Below, in pieces: positions 43,374-51,853 of a stretch of 64,000 nt of DNA. The DNA comes from Actinomycetospora termitidis. GTDB taxonomy: Bacteria; Actinomycetota; Actinomycetes; Mycobacteriales; Pseudonocardiaceae. Each line of letters starts with the position of its first letter. The first letter of the stretch is position 1. Where the stretch lies: positions 310,001 through 374,000 of the forward strand of contig NZ_JASVWF010000006.1 of the NCBI RefSeq assembly GCF_030286555.1, in the 5' to 3' direction. The notes below the pieces were generated by a model, which worked only from the letters and a program-made list of their open reading frames with translations, ran no database searches and had not been told where the DNA came from. Position numbers and translations under genes: made by a program.

Positions 43374-44876
43374 GTGACCAGCATGCGGGCCCGGGAGGCC
43401 GGTGCGGAGACGACCGCCGACATGCACGCGACCGTCGTCGGCGTGGCGGGCGACCCGCTCACCGCCGCGACCGGGAACGTCGGGATCGACGCGATCCGCC
43501 GGCGGCGCATGCGGTGGGCCTGGAAGGTCATGCTCACCGACCTGGCGATCGTCCTCGCCGTCGGACTGGTCGCCGCGTCCTTCGTCCCGACGATCGTCCG
43601 GACCCACCCCGCCGTCACGGCCGGGCTGCTCGCCGGCCTCGTCGCGCTGCTGGGCACGGCCTTCGCGCTCGGCCGGTGCTGGCACCCGGTCATGGTGTCC
43701 TCGGGCGGACTGGAGTGCTCGCGCATCGTCGCCTCCGGCACGGGCGCCCTGCTGGTGCTGGCGCTCACCGAGGTCGCGCTCAAGGACTACCGGCTCCAGC
43801 CCTACACGCTGTTCGTCCTGCCGGCCGCGGTCCTCGCGGTGCTCGCCGGGCGCGGGGTCGCCCGGGCGGTGCTGCACCGCCAGCGGCGCCGAGGGCTCGG
43901 ACTGACGAACGTGCTGGCCGTCGGGTCGTGCGAGTCGGTGACCAACCTCGTCGAGCGGACCCGCCGCGCCCCGGAGTTCGGCTGGACCGTCGTCGGCGCC
44001 TGCACGCCGACCGGCTCGGGGGAGTGCGCGGGTGTCCCGGTGGTCGGCGACCTCGACGAGGTCGCCGTCGCGGTGCACGCCGTCGGCGCCGAGGTGGTCG
44101 CGGTGGCCCCGGCCCCCGGCTGGAGCGGCAAGCGGCTGCACCGCCTGGCGTGGCAGCTCGAGGGCACCGACCGCGACCTGGTCGTCGACCCCGGTCTCAT
44201 GGAGGTCGCCGGACCGCGGCTGCACATGACCCCGGTCGACGGGCTCCCGATGATCCGCCTGACGCAGCCGACGTTCGGCGGCTGGGGGCGCGTCTCGAAG
44301 ACGGTCGTCGACCGGCTGTGCGCCGGACTGGCGGTGCTGCTCCTCGCGCCCGTCCTGGTGACCCTCGCGATCCTCGTCAAACGCGAGGACGGCGGCCCGG
44401 TGTTCTTCCGCCAGGAGCGCGTCGGCCGGGAGGGCTCCACCTTTCGGATGGTCAAGTTCCGGTCGATGGTCACCGACGCGGAGACCGCGCGCGCCGACCT
44501 CGACAACGAGGCCGCCGGCCCGCTGTTCAAGATGCGCCGCGACCCGCGGATCACCCGCATCGGCAGCGTCCTGCGCCGGTACTCGCTCGACGAGCTGCCG
44601 CAGCTGTTCAACGTGCTCGGCGGCTCGATGTCCCTGGTCGGGCCCCGGCCGCCGCTGCCCGCGGAGGTCGCCCAGTACGCCGACGACGCCCGCCGCCGCC
44701 TGCTCGTCCGCCCGGGGATGACCGGCCTCTGGCAGGTCTCCGGCCGCTCCGACCTGTCCTGGGACGAGACCGTCCGCCTGGACCTGCGCTACGTCGAGAA
44801 CTGGTCGCCCGGCCTCGACATCCACATCCTCGCCCGCACCGTCGCCGCCGTCGTCACCGGCCGCGGCGCGTACTGA
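43374..44876 (+). CDS. Undecaprenyl-phosphate glycosylphosphotransferase (priming enzyme)
   Basis: 500 aa. Four to five N-terminal TMs (about 45-165) and a CoA-binding-like middle are followed by a bacterial sugar-transferase domain (about 310-500): KTVVDRLCAGLAVLLLAPV, RVGREGSTFRMVKFRSM, RRYSLDELPQLFNVLGGSMS and RPGMTGLWQVSGRSDLSWDE. This WcaJ/WbaP type transfers a sugar-1-phosphate to undecaprenyl phosphate to start a repeat unit. GTG 43374, with ATG 43383 as alternative; GAGGTGAT upstream. It is the only such gene in the window, so it may prime for all three loci. Confidence 0.9.
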   Translation: MTSMRAREAGAETTADMHATVVGVAGDPLTAATGNVGIDAIRRRRMRWAWKVMLTDLAIVLAVGLVAASFVPTIVRTHPAVTAGLLAGLVALLGTAFALGRCWHPVMVSSGGLECSRIVASGTGALLVLALTEVALKDYRLQPYTLFVLPAAVLAVLAGRGVARAVLHRQRRRGLGLTNVLAVGSCESVTNLVERTRRAPEFGWTVVGACTPTGSGECAGVPVVGDLDEVAVAVHAVGAEVVAVAPAPGWSGKRLHRLAWQLEGTDRDLVVDPGLMEVAGPRLHMTPVDGLPMIRLTQPTFGGWGRVSKTVVDRLCAGLAVLLLAPVLVTLAILVKREDGGPVFFRQERVGREGSTFRMVKFRSMVTDAETARADLDNEAAGPLFKMRRDPRITRIGSVLRRYSLDELPQLFNVLGGSMSLVGPRPPLPAEVAQYADDARRRLLVRPGMTGLWQVSGRSDLSWDETVRLDLRYVENWSPGLDIHILARTVAAVVTGRGAY

Positions 44877-44893
44877 ACCCAGGGACCACCGAC

Positions 44894-46195
44894 ATGTCGC
44901 TCAACGTCCTGATCCTCGGCCTCAACTACGCGCCCGAGCCCACCGGCATCGCGCCCTACACCACCGGCACCGCCCGCTTCCTCGCCGACGCCGGGCACCG
45001 CGTGCACGTCGTCACCGGCCTGCCGCACTACCCGCACTGGGAGGTGGACGGGAACTACCGCGGCCTCGGCCCGGTCCTGCACGAGCGGGACGGCGACGTC
45101 CGCGTCACCCGGGTCGCCCACCCCGTCCCGGCGGACCCGACCGGCGCCGGCCGCATCCGTATGGAGGCCGCGTTCGCCCTGCGGGCCGCGACGGTCGGCT
45201 CGGCTCGGCCCGACGTCGTCCTCGCCGTCAGCCCCGCCCTGCTCACGGTCGGAGCCGCGCTGCGGTGGCGCCGGCCCGGGACGGCTCTCGGCGTGATCCC
45301 GCAGGACCTCTACAGCTACGCGATCGCCGAGGCCCAGGCTCTGGGCGGGCACGCGGCGGGCACCGCCGCCCGCCTCGAGCGCACGCTGCTGCGCCGCGCC
45401 GACGGCGTCGTCGCGATCCACTCCAGCTTCCACCGCTCGCTCGCCGACCTCGGCGTCGACGAGCGGCGCATCACCACCATCCGCAACTGGAGCCACGTCC
45501 GCCCGACGACGGCGGGTGCGGACGAGCTGATGCGGTTGCGTCGCGAGCTGGGCTGGCGGGACGACGAGGTCATCGCCCTGCACGCCGGGAACATGGGCGC
45601 GAAGCAGGGCCTGGAGAACGTCGTCGAGGCCGCCCGTCTGGCGGACGCGACCGGGGCGGCCGTGCGCTTCGTCCTGCTCGGCACCGGCAACCAGCGCGCC
45701 CGCCTGGAGCGCCTCGGCGCCGGGGTCGAGCGCCTGCAGTTCCTCGACCCCCTGCCCTCCGACCGCTTCGCGCTCGCCATGGCCGCGGCCGACGTCCTGC
45801 TGCTCAACGAGAAGCCCGGCGTCGAGGAGATGTGCGTGCCGTCCAAGCTGACCTCCTACTTCGCGGCCGGCCGGCCGGTCGTCGCGGCGACGGGGGAGCG
45901 CAGCGCCGCGTCCTCGGAGATCGCGGCGAGCGGGGGCGGGGTCCGGGTCGGGGCGGGGGAGCCCGAGGAGCTCCTGGGTGCCGTGCTGCGCACCGGCCTC
46001 GATCGTGTGGGTGCCGCCGCCATGGGCCTGCGGGGCCAGTTGTTCGCCCGCGACGCGCTGTCCGAGGCGTCGGCCCGCAGCGCGTACGTCGGGTGGGTCG
46101 AGGGGCTGGCCGCGGCGCGGTCGCGAATCGTGACGCCGATGGTTCCGCGCCCCCGCGCGGCGGCGGCCATGCCGGTGCTGGAGGACGCGTCGTGA
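44894..46195 (+). CDS. WcaI-like GT4 glycosyltransferase (paralogue 2)
   Basis: 433 aa. NVLILGLNYAPEPTGIAPYT, HVVTGLPHYPHWEVD, GVIPQDLY and LHAGNMGAKQGLENVVEAA match the paralogue at 9662-11008 almost block for block. The acceptor/donor region NEKPGVEEMCVPSKLTSYFA is intact. Start ATG 44894 with AGGGA, 17 nt after the priming enzyme. Likely adds the second sugar to the primed lipid. The two paralogues may use the same nucleotide sugar, which fits the GDP-mannose dehydratases nearby (GDP-fucose or GDP-rhamnose; inference). Confidence 0.88.
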   Translation: MSLNVLILGLNYAPEPTGIAPYTTGTARFLADAGHRVHVVTGLPHYPHWEVDGNYRGLGPVLHERDGDVRVTRVAHPVPADPTGAGRIRMEAAFALRAATVGSARPDVVLAVSPALLTVGAALRWRRPGTALGVIPQDLYSYAIAEAQALGGHAAGTAARLERTLLRRADGVVAIHSSFHRSLADLGVDERRITTIRNWSHVRPTTAGADELMRLRRELGWRDDEVIALHAGNMGAKQGLENVVEAARLADATGAAVRFVLLGTGNQRARLERLGAGVERLQFLDPLPSDRFALAMAAADVLLLNEKPGVEEMCVPSKLTSYFAAGRPVVAATGERSAASSEIAASGGGVRVGAGEPEELLGAVLRTGLDRVGAAAMGLRGQLFARDALSEASARSAYVGWVEGLAAARSRIVTPMVPRPRAAAAMPVLEDAS

Positions 46196-46305
46196 ACGCG
46201 CACCGACCGAGATCTCGTCGCGCCGCGCGGAATGGGGCGAGGACCGATCGGTCCGCGCGGCGAAATCGGATCTTGCTGTTGGTTGACACGATCCGTGCAC
46301 GACAA

Positions 46306-46355
46306 CTCGCTCTGCGTAGCGAGAACGATTAGCGTGTTGCTCTGATCAGAGCAAC
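46306..46355 (+). promoter_or_regulatory. Promoter of gmd with a perfect 20-bp palindrome
   Basis: TAGCGT (46330-46335) is a TANNNT -10. The perfect palindrome GTTGCTCTGATCAGAGCAAC (46336-46355) follows directly and would cover the transcription start. CTCGCT/AGCGAG (46306-46323) is a second inverted repeat. A TTGACA lies further upstream (46283-46288) at non-optimal spacing. Repression by a dimeric regulator is inferred. Confidence 0.5.
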
Positions 46356-46385
46356 GGCTGCCCCGAATGCCCGAGAGGTGACCGC

Positions 46386-46427
46386 ATGACTGACGCAGGG
46401 AACGACACGTGGGGGACTGCCGCATGA
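46386..46427 (+). CDS. Short leader peptide ORF upstream of gmd
   Basis: Thirteen codons encode [14 protein letters not shown] strong GAGAGGTGA ribosome site lies 5 nt before its ATG. Its stop TGA overlaps the gmd ATG as ATGA, so ribosomes finishing the leader can reinitiate on gmd. Function as a translational coupler or attenuator is inference. Confidence 0.45.
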   Translation: MTDAGNDTWGTAA

Positions 46428-47437
46428 AGCGGGCACTGATCACCGGGATCACCGGACAGGACGGCTCGTACCTCGCGGAACTGCTGCTCGGCAAGGGCTA
46501 CGAGGTCCACGGGATCATCCGCCGGTCGAGCACGTTCAACACCGGCCGGATCGAGCACCTGTACCAGGACCCGCACGACCCAGAGCAGCGTCTGGTGCTG
46601 CACTACGGCGACCTGACCGACAGCTCGAGGCTCGTCACGCTCCTCGAGAAGGTCCGGCCCGACGAGGTCTACCACCTCGCCGCCCAGTCCCACGTCCGCG
46701 TGAGCTTCGACGAGCCCGAGTACACCGGCAACACCACCGGCGTCGGCACCGCCCGGTTGCTCGAGGCCATCCGCATGGTCGGGATCGAGACCCGCTACTA
46801 CCAGGCGTCGAGTTCGGAGATGTTCGGGGCGACCCCGCCGCCGCAGAACGAGGAGACGCCGTTCTACCCGCGCAGCCCCTATGGCGCGGCGAAGGTCTAC
46901 GGCTACTGGATGGCGCGGAACTACCGCGAGGCGCACGGCATGTTCACGGTCAACGGGATCCTGTTCAACCACGAGTCCCCGCGCCGCGGCGAGACCTTCG
47001 TGACCCGCAAGATCGCCCGCGCCGCCGCCCGCATCGCCCTCGGCCTCGAGGAGCACGTCTACCTCGGCAACCTCGACGCCATCCGCGACTGGGGCTACGC
47101 CCCGGAGTACGTCGAGGGCATGTGGCGGATGCTGCAGGCCGACCACGGCGACGACTACGTGCTGGCGACGGGCACGGCCACCACCGTCGAGCAGTGGGTC
47201 CGCTACTGCTTCGACCACGTGAACCTCGACTGGACCGACCACGTCCGGTTCGACGAGACCTACCTGCGCCCCACCGAGGTCGACGCCCTGATCGGCGACC
47301 CGGCCAAGGCCGAGAACAAGCTCGGCTGGACCGCGCAGACGATGCCCGAGCAGCTCGCCCGGATCATGGTCGACGCCGACCTCGCCGAGAACCGGGCGCT
47401 CGTCCCCACCAGCACCCTCGGAAGGACCGCCCGGTGA
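46424..47437 (+). CDS. gmd: GDP-mannose 4,6-dehydratase (copy 1)
   Basis: 337 aa. GITGQDGSY (8-16) is the NADP-binding GxxGxxG, ASSSEMFG (128-135) and YxxxK with Tyr153 and Lys157 (PYGAAK) are the SDR catalytic residues, and [17 protein letters not shown] is specific to GMD. It makes GDP-4-keto-6-deoxymannose from GDP-mannose, precursor of GDP-fucose, GDP-rhamnose or related sugars. The ATG at 46424 is preferred to GTG 46409 because it starts the canonical KRALITG. The next gene overlaps by 4 nt. No epimerase/reductase follows in the window. Confidence 0.95.
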   Translation: MKRALITGITGQDGSYLAELLLGKGYEVHGIIRRSSTFNTGRIEHLYQDPHDPEQRLVLHYGDLTDSSRLVTLLEKVRPDEVYHLAAQSHVRVSFDEPEYTGNTTGVGTARLLEAIRMVGIETRYYQASSSEMFGATPPPQNEETPFYPRSPYGAAKVYGYWMARNYREAHGMFTVNGILFNHESPRRGETFVTRKIARAAARIALGLEEHVYLGNLDAIRDWGYAPEYVEGMWRMLQADHGDDYVLATGTATTVEQWVRYCFDHVNLDWTDHVRFDETYLRPTEVDALIGDPAKAENKLGWTAQTMPEQLARIMVDADLAENRALVPTSTLGRTAR

Positions 47438-48921
47438 CCGCGCGCGACTACCTCAACCTCCTCGGCCAGCAGTGGCGGGTGATCGTCGCGGCCGGCCTGC
47501 TGGGGGTCGTCCTCGCGGGGATCCTCGTGCTGTTCGCGCCCGTGAAGTACGCGGCATCGGTGACGCTGTACATCTCCACCCAGCAGACGAACTCCAGCTC
47601 GACCGACGCCTACCAGGGCAGCCTGCTCTCCCAGGACCGCGTGAAGTCCTACACCCAGCTGCTGTCCGGCTACCGCCTCGGCCAGGAGGTGGTGACCGAC
47701 CTCGGCCTGAACGACGACCCGCAGGCCGTCGCCGACGAGGTCTCGGCGAGCGTCAGCCCGAACACGGTGCTGCTGACCGCCGAGGTCACCGACACCTCCC
47801 CGGAGCGCGCAGAGGCCATCGCCGGCGCCATCGGCCGGCGCTTCCCGGCGCTGATCGCGCAGCTGGAGAAGCCCGCGAACTCCACCCTGCCGCCGTCGGT
47901 GACCGCCACCGTCGTGCAGGGCCCGCTGCTGGAGCCGGAGGCCGTGTCGCCCCGCCCGCTGACCGACCTGGGCATCGGTCTCGGCGCCGGCCTGCTCGTC
48001 GGCGTCGTCGTCGCGGTCCTGCGCCGCACGCTCGACCGTTCCGTGCGCACCACCGAGCAGCTCGCCGAGGTGTTCCCGAAGCCGCTGCTCGGGACGCTGG
48101 CCGAGGACCGCACCGTCGAGACCGTCCCGCTGTTCCTCCGGGACCGGCCGACCTCGCCGATCGCGGAGAGCCTGCGCGCGGTCCGCGCCAACGTCGACAT
48201 GCTCGACCTGGACCGCACCACGACGGTCGTCGCCGTCACCAGCGCGATCGAGGACGAGGGCAAGTCGACGCTGCTGGTCAACCTCGCGCTGGCCCAGGCG
48301 AACGCGGGCCGCCGGGTCCTGGTGGTCGAGGGCGACCTGCGCAAGCCCCGCGCGGCGCAGTACCTCGGGCTGTCCGAGGACGTCGGTCTGACCCAGGTAC
48401 TCACCGGTCGGGCCTCCGTCGACGACGTCGTCCAGGCCGGCCCCGCGCCGCGCCTGGAGCTCCTCGCGAGCGGCCCGCGCCCGCCGAACCCCTGCGAGAT
48501 GGTCGAGTCCCCGCAGATGTCCGAGCTGCTCGCGACGCTGCGCGAGCGCTACGACCTCGTGCTGGTCGACGCCCCGCCGCTGCTGCCGGTGGCCGACGGG
48601 CTCGCGCTGGCCCGCCTCGCCGACGGCGTCGTGTTCACCGTCCGCGCCGGCTTCACCAGCGGCGCGCTCGTCCGGCGGGCCCACGAGATGCTCGAGACGG
48701 CCGGGGTCGGGCGCGTCGGCGTGGTGCTCAACCGCACCAAGGACGCGGGCGACGGCTACTACGCGGGCTACTACTACGCCGAGGCCGAGCGGACGGCCGC
48801 CCCGACCCCGGCCCCGAGCCCGACCCCCGGCTCCCGCCAGGAGTTCGCGACGGTGCCCTCGCCGAGCCCGGAGTCCGACACCGAGCAGCACGATCCCGCG
48901 ACGGCCGGTCGGCGGTCGTGA
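47434..48921 (+). CDS. Wzz/BY-kinase, polysaccharide chain-length regulator (intact)
   Basis: 495 aa. TM1 about 16-36, Wzz domain to about 170, TM2 about 178-198. BY-kinase domain: Walker [13 protein letters not shown] with Lys277, Walker A' VVEGDLRKP, Walker [11 protein letters not shown]. The tail has a tyrosine cluster [14 protein letters not shown] (about 440-455), the usual autophosphorylation site. The Wzz part matches the paralogue at 16336-17859 (DAYQGxLLSQxRVKSYT). It controls chain length and export by cyclic Tyr phosphorylation. GTG overlaps the gmd stop; the SGNH gene overlaps its stop. Confidence 0.9.
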   Translation: MTARDYLNLLGQQWRVIVAAGLLGVVLAGILVLFAPVKYAASVTLYISTQQTNSSSTDAYQGSLLSQDRVKSYTQLLSGYRLGQEVVTDLGLNDDPQAVADEVSASVSPNTVLLTAEVTDTSPERAEAIAGAIGRRFPALIAQLEKPANSTLPPSVTATVVQGPLLEPEAVSPRPLTDLGIGLGAGLLVGVVVAVLRRTLDRSVRTTEQLAEVFPKPLLGTLAEDRTVETVPLFLRDRPTSPIAESLRAVRANVDMLDLDRTTTVVAVTSAIEDEGKSTLLVNLALAQANAGRRVLVVEGDLRKPRAAQYLGLSEDVGLTQVLTGRASVDDVVQAGPAPRLELLASGPRPPNPCEMVESPQMSELLATLRERYDLVLVDAPPLLPVADGLALARLADGVVFTVRAGFTSGALVRRAHEMLETAGVGRVGVVLNRTKDAGDGYYAGYYYAEAERTAAPTPAPSPTPGSRQEFATVPSPSPESDTEQHDPATAGRRS

Positions 48922-49667
48922 CCACCGGGCACTCGCCGTCGGTGCGGACGACGGCGGCCATCTCGCCGTCGCCGGAGTACCGACGGCGGGTGCCCCGGGC
49001 CGTCGTCGTCATCCTGACGGCGGGTGCGGTGCTGGCGGTCGCGACGGCCCTCGTCGCGTCCGCGCTGGCCCCGCGACCCGCCGTCGGGCCCGGCTCGGTG
49101 GTCGCCGTGCTCGGCGACAGCTACTCGGCGGGCACGGCGGAGGGCGGCCTGGGCGCCGCCGGCTGGACCGCGCGGCTCGCCCACGACCGCGGGTGGCGGC
49201 TCACCGACACCGCGATCCCCGGCACGGGCTACCTGCGCGCCCGCCCCGACGCGGGGACCTACGCCGCGGCCCAGCTCGACGCGGCCCTGGCGGTCGCGCC
49301 CGACCTCGTCGTCGTGCAGGGCTCGCTCAACGACGCCGACCTGCCGCCCGCCCAGGTCGCGGCGGCCGCCACCGCGCTGTACCGCACGATCCGCGACCGC
49401 GCGCCCCTCGCGCGGCTCGTGGTCGTCGGCCCGGCGTGGCCGGACGCGTCGCCGTCGGTGGACGTCGTGGCCGTCCGCGACGCGCTCGGCGTCGCCGCCC
49501 GGGCGGCCGGCGCGCTGTGGATCGACCCGATGACCGACGACTGGTTCGGCGGGCCCGTCCCGGACGGCACGGTCCTGATCGGCACCGACCGGCTGCACCC
49601 CACCGACGCCGGCCACCGGCTCATGGCCGACCGGGTCGCCGACGCCCTGACCCACGCCGGCCTCTGA
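48918..49667 (+). CDS. Membrane-anchored SGNH/GDSL hydrolase (paralogue 2)
   Basis: 249 aa. N-terminal anchor (about 26-50), then GDSYS with Ser68, GTGYLRA, GSLND with Asn138, and TDRLHPTDAGH for the Asp/His pair. Same plan as 1916-2659, including DxGH and the Trp-containing IDPMTDDWF block. The GTG start overlaps the BY-kinase stop (GTGA), so it is part of the gmd operon. Probable role: removing or transferring acyl groups on the outward polysaccharide. Confidence 0.8.
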   Translation: MTTGHSPSVRTTAAISPSPEYRRRVPRAVVVILTAGAVLAVATALVASALAPRPAVGPGSVVAVLGDSYSAGTAEGGLGAAGWTARLAHDRGWRLTDTAIPGTGYLRARPDAGTYAAAQLDAALAVAPDLVVVQGSLNDADLPPAQVAAAATALYRTIRDRAPLARLVVVGPAWPDASPSVDVVAVRDALGVAARAAGALWIDPMTDDWFGGPVPDGTVLIGTDRLHPTDAGHRLMADRVADALTHAGL

Positions 49668-49914
49668 CCCGTCCGGGTGAATTCGCGTCGGGTCCTCGGG
49701 CGCCGCGACAGCCACCCCATCGGGTGAAGAAAGCCATTCCCGCGACAGACCCGGTGAACGCCGTCGTCGGAGACGTACGACCGCCGAGAAACCGCGCCCA
49801 TGACACTCGGAATGGTCGGCGGACGGGTTCGGACACCGATCGGTGCCGGTAGCGGAAATGACCCGCCGAGCGATCCGTCCCTCGACCATCGCAGCAATTC
49901 CGGAGGACACCGAA

Positions 49915-50967
49915 GTGAACTCGTCGACCAGCCCGAAGACCGCGTTCATCACCGGCATCACCGGTCAGGACGGGTCGTACCTCGCGGAACTGCTGCTCTC
50001 CAAGGGCTACGAGGTGCACGGCCTGATCCGGCGCGCGTCGACGTTCACCACCGACCGCATCGAGCACCTCTACCGGGACCCGCACGAGCCCGGCGCCAAG
50101 CTGCACCTGCACTACGGCGAGCTGACCGACTCCTCCCGCCTGATCTCGCTGCTCTCCGAGATCGCGCCCGACGAGGTCTACCACCTCGCGGCGCAGTCGC
50201 ACGTGCGCGTCTCGTTCGACGAGCCGGAGTTCACCGCGAACACCACGGGCGTGGGCACGGTCCGCCTGCTCGAGGCGATCCGCATGATCGGGCTCGACGT
50301 GCGCTTCTACCAGGCCTCGTCCTCGGAGATGTTCGGCGCCACCCCGCCGCCCCAGCACGAGGAGACGCCGTTCAGCCCGCGGTCGCCCTACGGCGTCTCG
50401 AAACTGTTCGGCTACTGGACCACCCGCAACTACCGCGAGGCCCACGGGCTGTACGCGGTGAACGGGATCCTGTTCAACCACGAATCCCCGCGCCGCGGCG
50501 AGACGTTCGTGACCCGCAAGATCGCCCGCGCTGCCGCCCGCATCGCCCTCGGCCACGAGCGGCACGTCTACCTGGGCAACCTCGACGCGGTCCGCGACTG
50601 GGGCTTCGCGCCGGAGTACGTCGAGGGCATGTGGCGGATGCTGCAGGCCGACGAGCCGGACGACTACGTGCTCGCCACGGGGACCGCGCACACCGTCGAG
50701 GACTTCGCCCGCCTCTGCTTCGGCCACGTCGGGCTCGACTGGACCCGCCACGTGCGGTTCGACGAGCGCTACCTGCGGCCCACCGAGGTCGACGCGCTGA
50801 TCGGCGACCCGTCGAAGGCGGCGCGCGAGCTCGGGTGGCGTCCGCGCACCTTCGTCCCGGAGCTCGCCCGCATCATGGTCGACGCGGAGCTGTCGCACCT
50901 GCAGGGCCCGACCGCGGACGTGGCCCCCTTCCCGACGCCGTACCCCGGCCGTCCGATCGCGGGCTGA
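49915..50967 (+). CDS. gmd: GDP-mannose 4,6-dehydratase (copy 2)
   Basis: 350 aa. GITGQDGSY (14-22), QASSSEMFG, Tyr159-x3-Lys163 (PYGVSK) and [16 protein letters not shown]. About two-thirds or more of the residues match copy 1 by eye, but it has its own 247-bp upstream region and a GGAGG ribosome site at about 49902. The GTG start adds seven residues to the canonical start. Two gmd genes so close suggest separate regulation of the same precursor for two polymers. No GDP-fucose synthase (fcl) is present. Confidence 0.93.
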   Translation: MNSSTSPKTAFITGITGQDGSYLAELLLSKGYEVHGLIRRASTFTTDRIEHLYRDPHEPGAKLHLHYGELTDSSRLISLLSEIAPDEVYHLAAQSHVRVSFDEPEFTANTTGVGTVRLLEAIRMIGLDVRFYQASSSEMFGATPPPQHEETPFSPRSPYGVSKLFGYWTTRNYREAHGLYAVNGILFNHESPRRGETFVTRKIARAAARIALGHERHVYLGNLDAVRDWGFAPEYVEGMWRMLQADEPDDYVLATGTAHTVEDFARLCFGHVGLDWTRHVRFDERYLRPTEVDALIGDPSKAARELGWRPRTFVPELARIMVDAELSHLQGPTADVAPFPTPYPGRPIAG

Positions 50968-50969
50968 CG

Positions 50970-51140
50970 ATGTCCCGGGAGACGACGTGGTCGGCGGCGG
51001 CCGACGAGGACGAGGCGTACCGCGACGTCCGGACCCGCCGCCGGCGCACGACCGCCGAGGTCGTGGTCGACCTCATCGCCCGCCGCTCGCGGCCGCACCC
51101 GTTCGTCCGGCTGGTGCCGCGCTCCGGGCGCCCGCGGTGA
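50970..51140 (+). CDS. Small basic ORF between gmd and the lipoprotein
   Basis: 56 aa: MSRETTWSAAADEDEAYRDV followed by an Arg-rich stretch and SRPHPFVRLVPRSG. It starts 2 nt after gmd copy 2 and its stop overlaps the next start (GTGA), so tight coupling argues for translation. No TM, no recognised domain. Could be a real small protein or only a coupling device. Confidence 0.5.
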   Translation: MSRETTWSAAADEDEAYRDVRTRRRRTTAEVVVDLIARRSRPHPFVRLVPRSGRPR

Positions 51141-51850
51141 GCACGGGCCCAGGGAGGACGGCGCTGTCCCGACGGCGGGTCCTGGCCGGCCTGGGGCTCG
51201 GTCTCCCGCTGCTCGCCGGGCTCGCGGCGTGCGGCTCCTCCGCCGCGGCCGTCCCGACGGTCCCCGTGCGGCTGCACACCGACTGGACGGTCAAGCCCGG
51301 CGGCACCACCCCGGTCGTCGGCGACGACGGCGTGCCGTTCCACCTCGCGCAGGAGGGGAGTGCCCCGCCACCCGCCGTCCTGGAGGGGGCGCTGGAGGGG
51401 CAGCTGCCCGAGGCGCTGTCGTCCTCCTCGCTCGCCCAGGAGATGCGCGCGGAGGTCCGGCGGATCGGCGCGACGTTCGCCCTCGGCCCCGGATCGCCCC
51501 AGGGCGCGCTGACCCTGGCGGCGTGGACCGGCGTCCCGTTCGTCACCGCGCAGTGCCACCTGGTGCTCACCGCGCAGCAGTGGATCCTCGGCGTCGTCGA
51601 GCAGGGGGCCCTGCGCGTCGTTCGCCAGGACGGCTACGGCTCGCCGCTGCGTCAGGACGGCGCCACGCCCTACACCGCGGACGTCACCTTCGCCGGCGAC
51701 ACCGCCACCCTCGCCCTTCCCGACGGCGGGTCGGCGACGGTCTCCGACCCCGCGATCGGCGCCACCCTCGGCACCGTCCCGGCCTGGCAGTTCTACAAGA
51801 ACGGCGCGGGCGGGGCGGACGTCCGCCTGCTGCGCACGTGGGCGGGCTGA
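51137..51850 (+). CDS. Tat-type lipoprotein of the polysaccharide loci (paralogue 3)
   Basis: 237 aa. SRRRVLAGLGLGLPLLAGLAAC gives a Tat-type signal plus lipobox (Cys32). The mature part: HTDWTVKPGGTTPVVGDDGV, IGATFALGPGSPQGALTLAAW, QWILGVVEQG, LPDGGSATVSDP, ending WQFYKNGAGG...RTWAG. Equivalent to 4986-5672 and 17856-18566 but missing the YVTQPLG block (here SSSSLAQEMRAEV), so this copy is the most divergent. Followed 3 nt later by the glycosyltransferase at 51854. Function unknown, context as for the others. Confidence 0.78.
   Translation: MSTGPGRTALSRRRVLAGLGLGLPLLAGLAACGSSAAAVPTVPVRLHTDWTVKPGGTTPVVGDDGVPFHLAQEGSAPPPAVLEGALEGQLPEALSSSSLAQEMRAEVRRIGATFALGPGSPQGALTLAAWTGVPFVTAQCHLVLTAQQWILGVVEQGALRVVRQDGYGSPLRQDGATPYTADVTFAGDTATLALPDGGSATVSDPAIGATLGTVPAWQFYKNGAGGADVRLLRTWAG
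51717..51731 (+). repeat. 15-mer TTCCCGACGGCGGGT
   Basis: Copy within the lipoprotein paralogue 3 coding sequence, where it encodes part of LPDGGS, a motif conserved in the family. Here the match may come from coding constraint. Confidence 0.5.
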
Positions 51851-51853
51851 CCC

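Noticed and set aside
51168..51180. CCCGACGGCGGGT in the lipoprotein signal region as an inserted repeat
   Set aside because: Here it encodes the twin-arginine SRRR part of the signal, so coding constraint may explain it.
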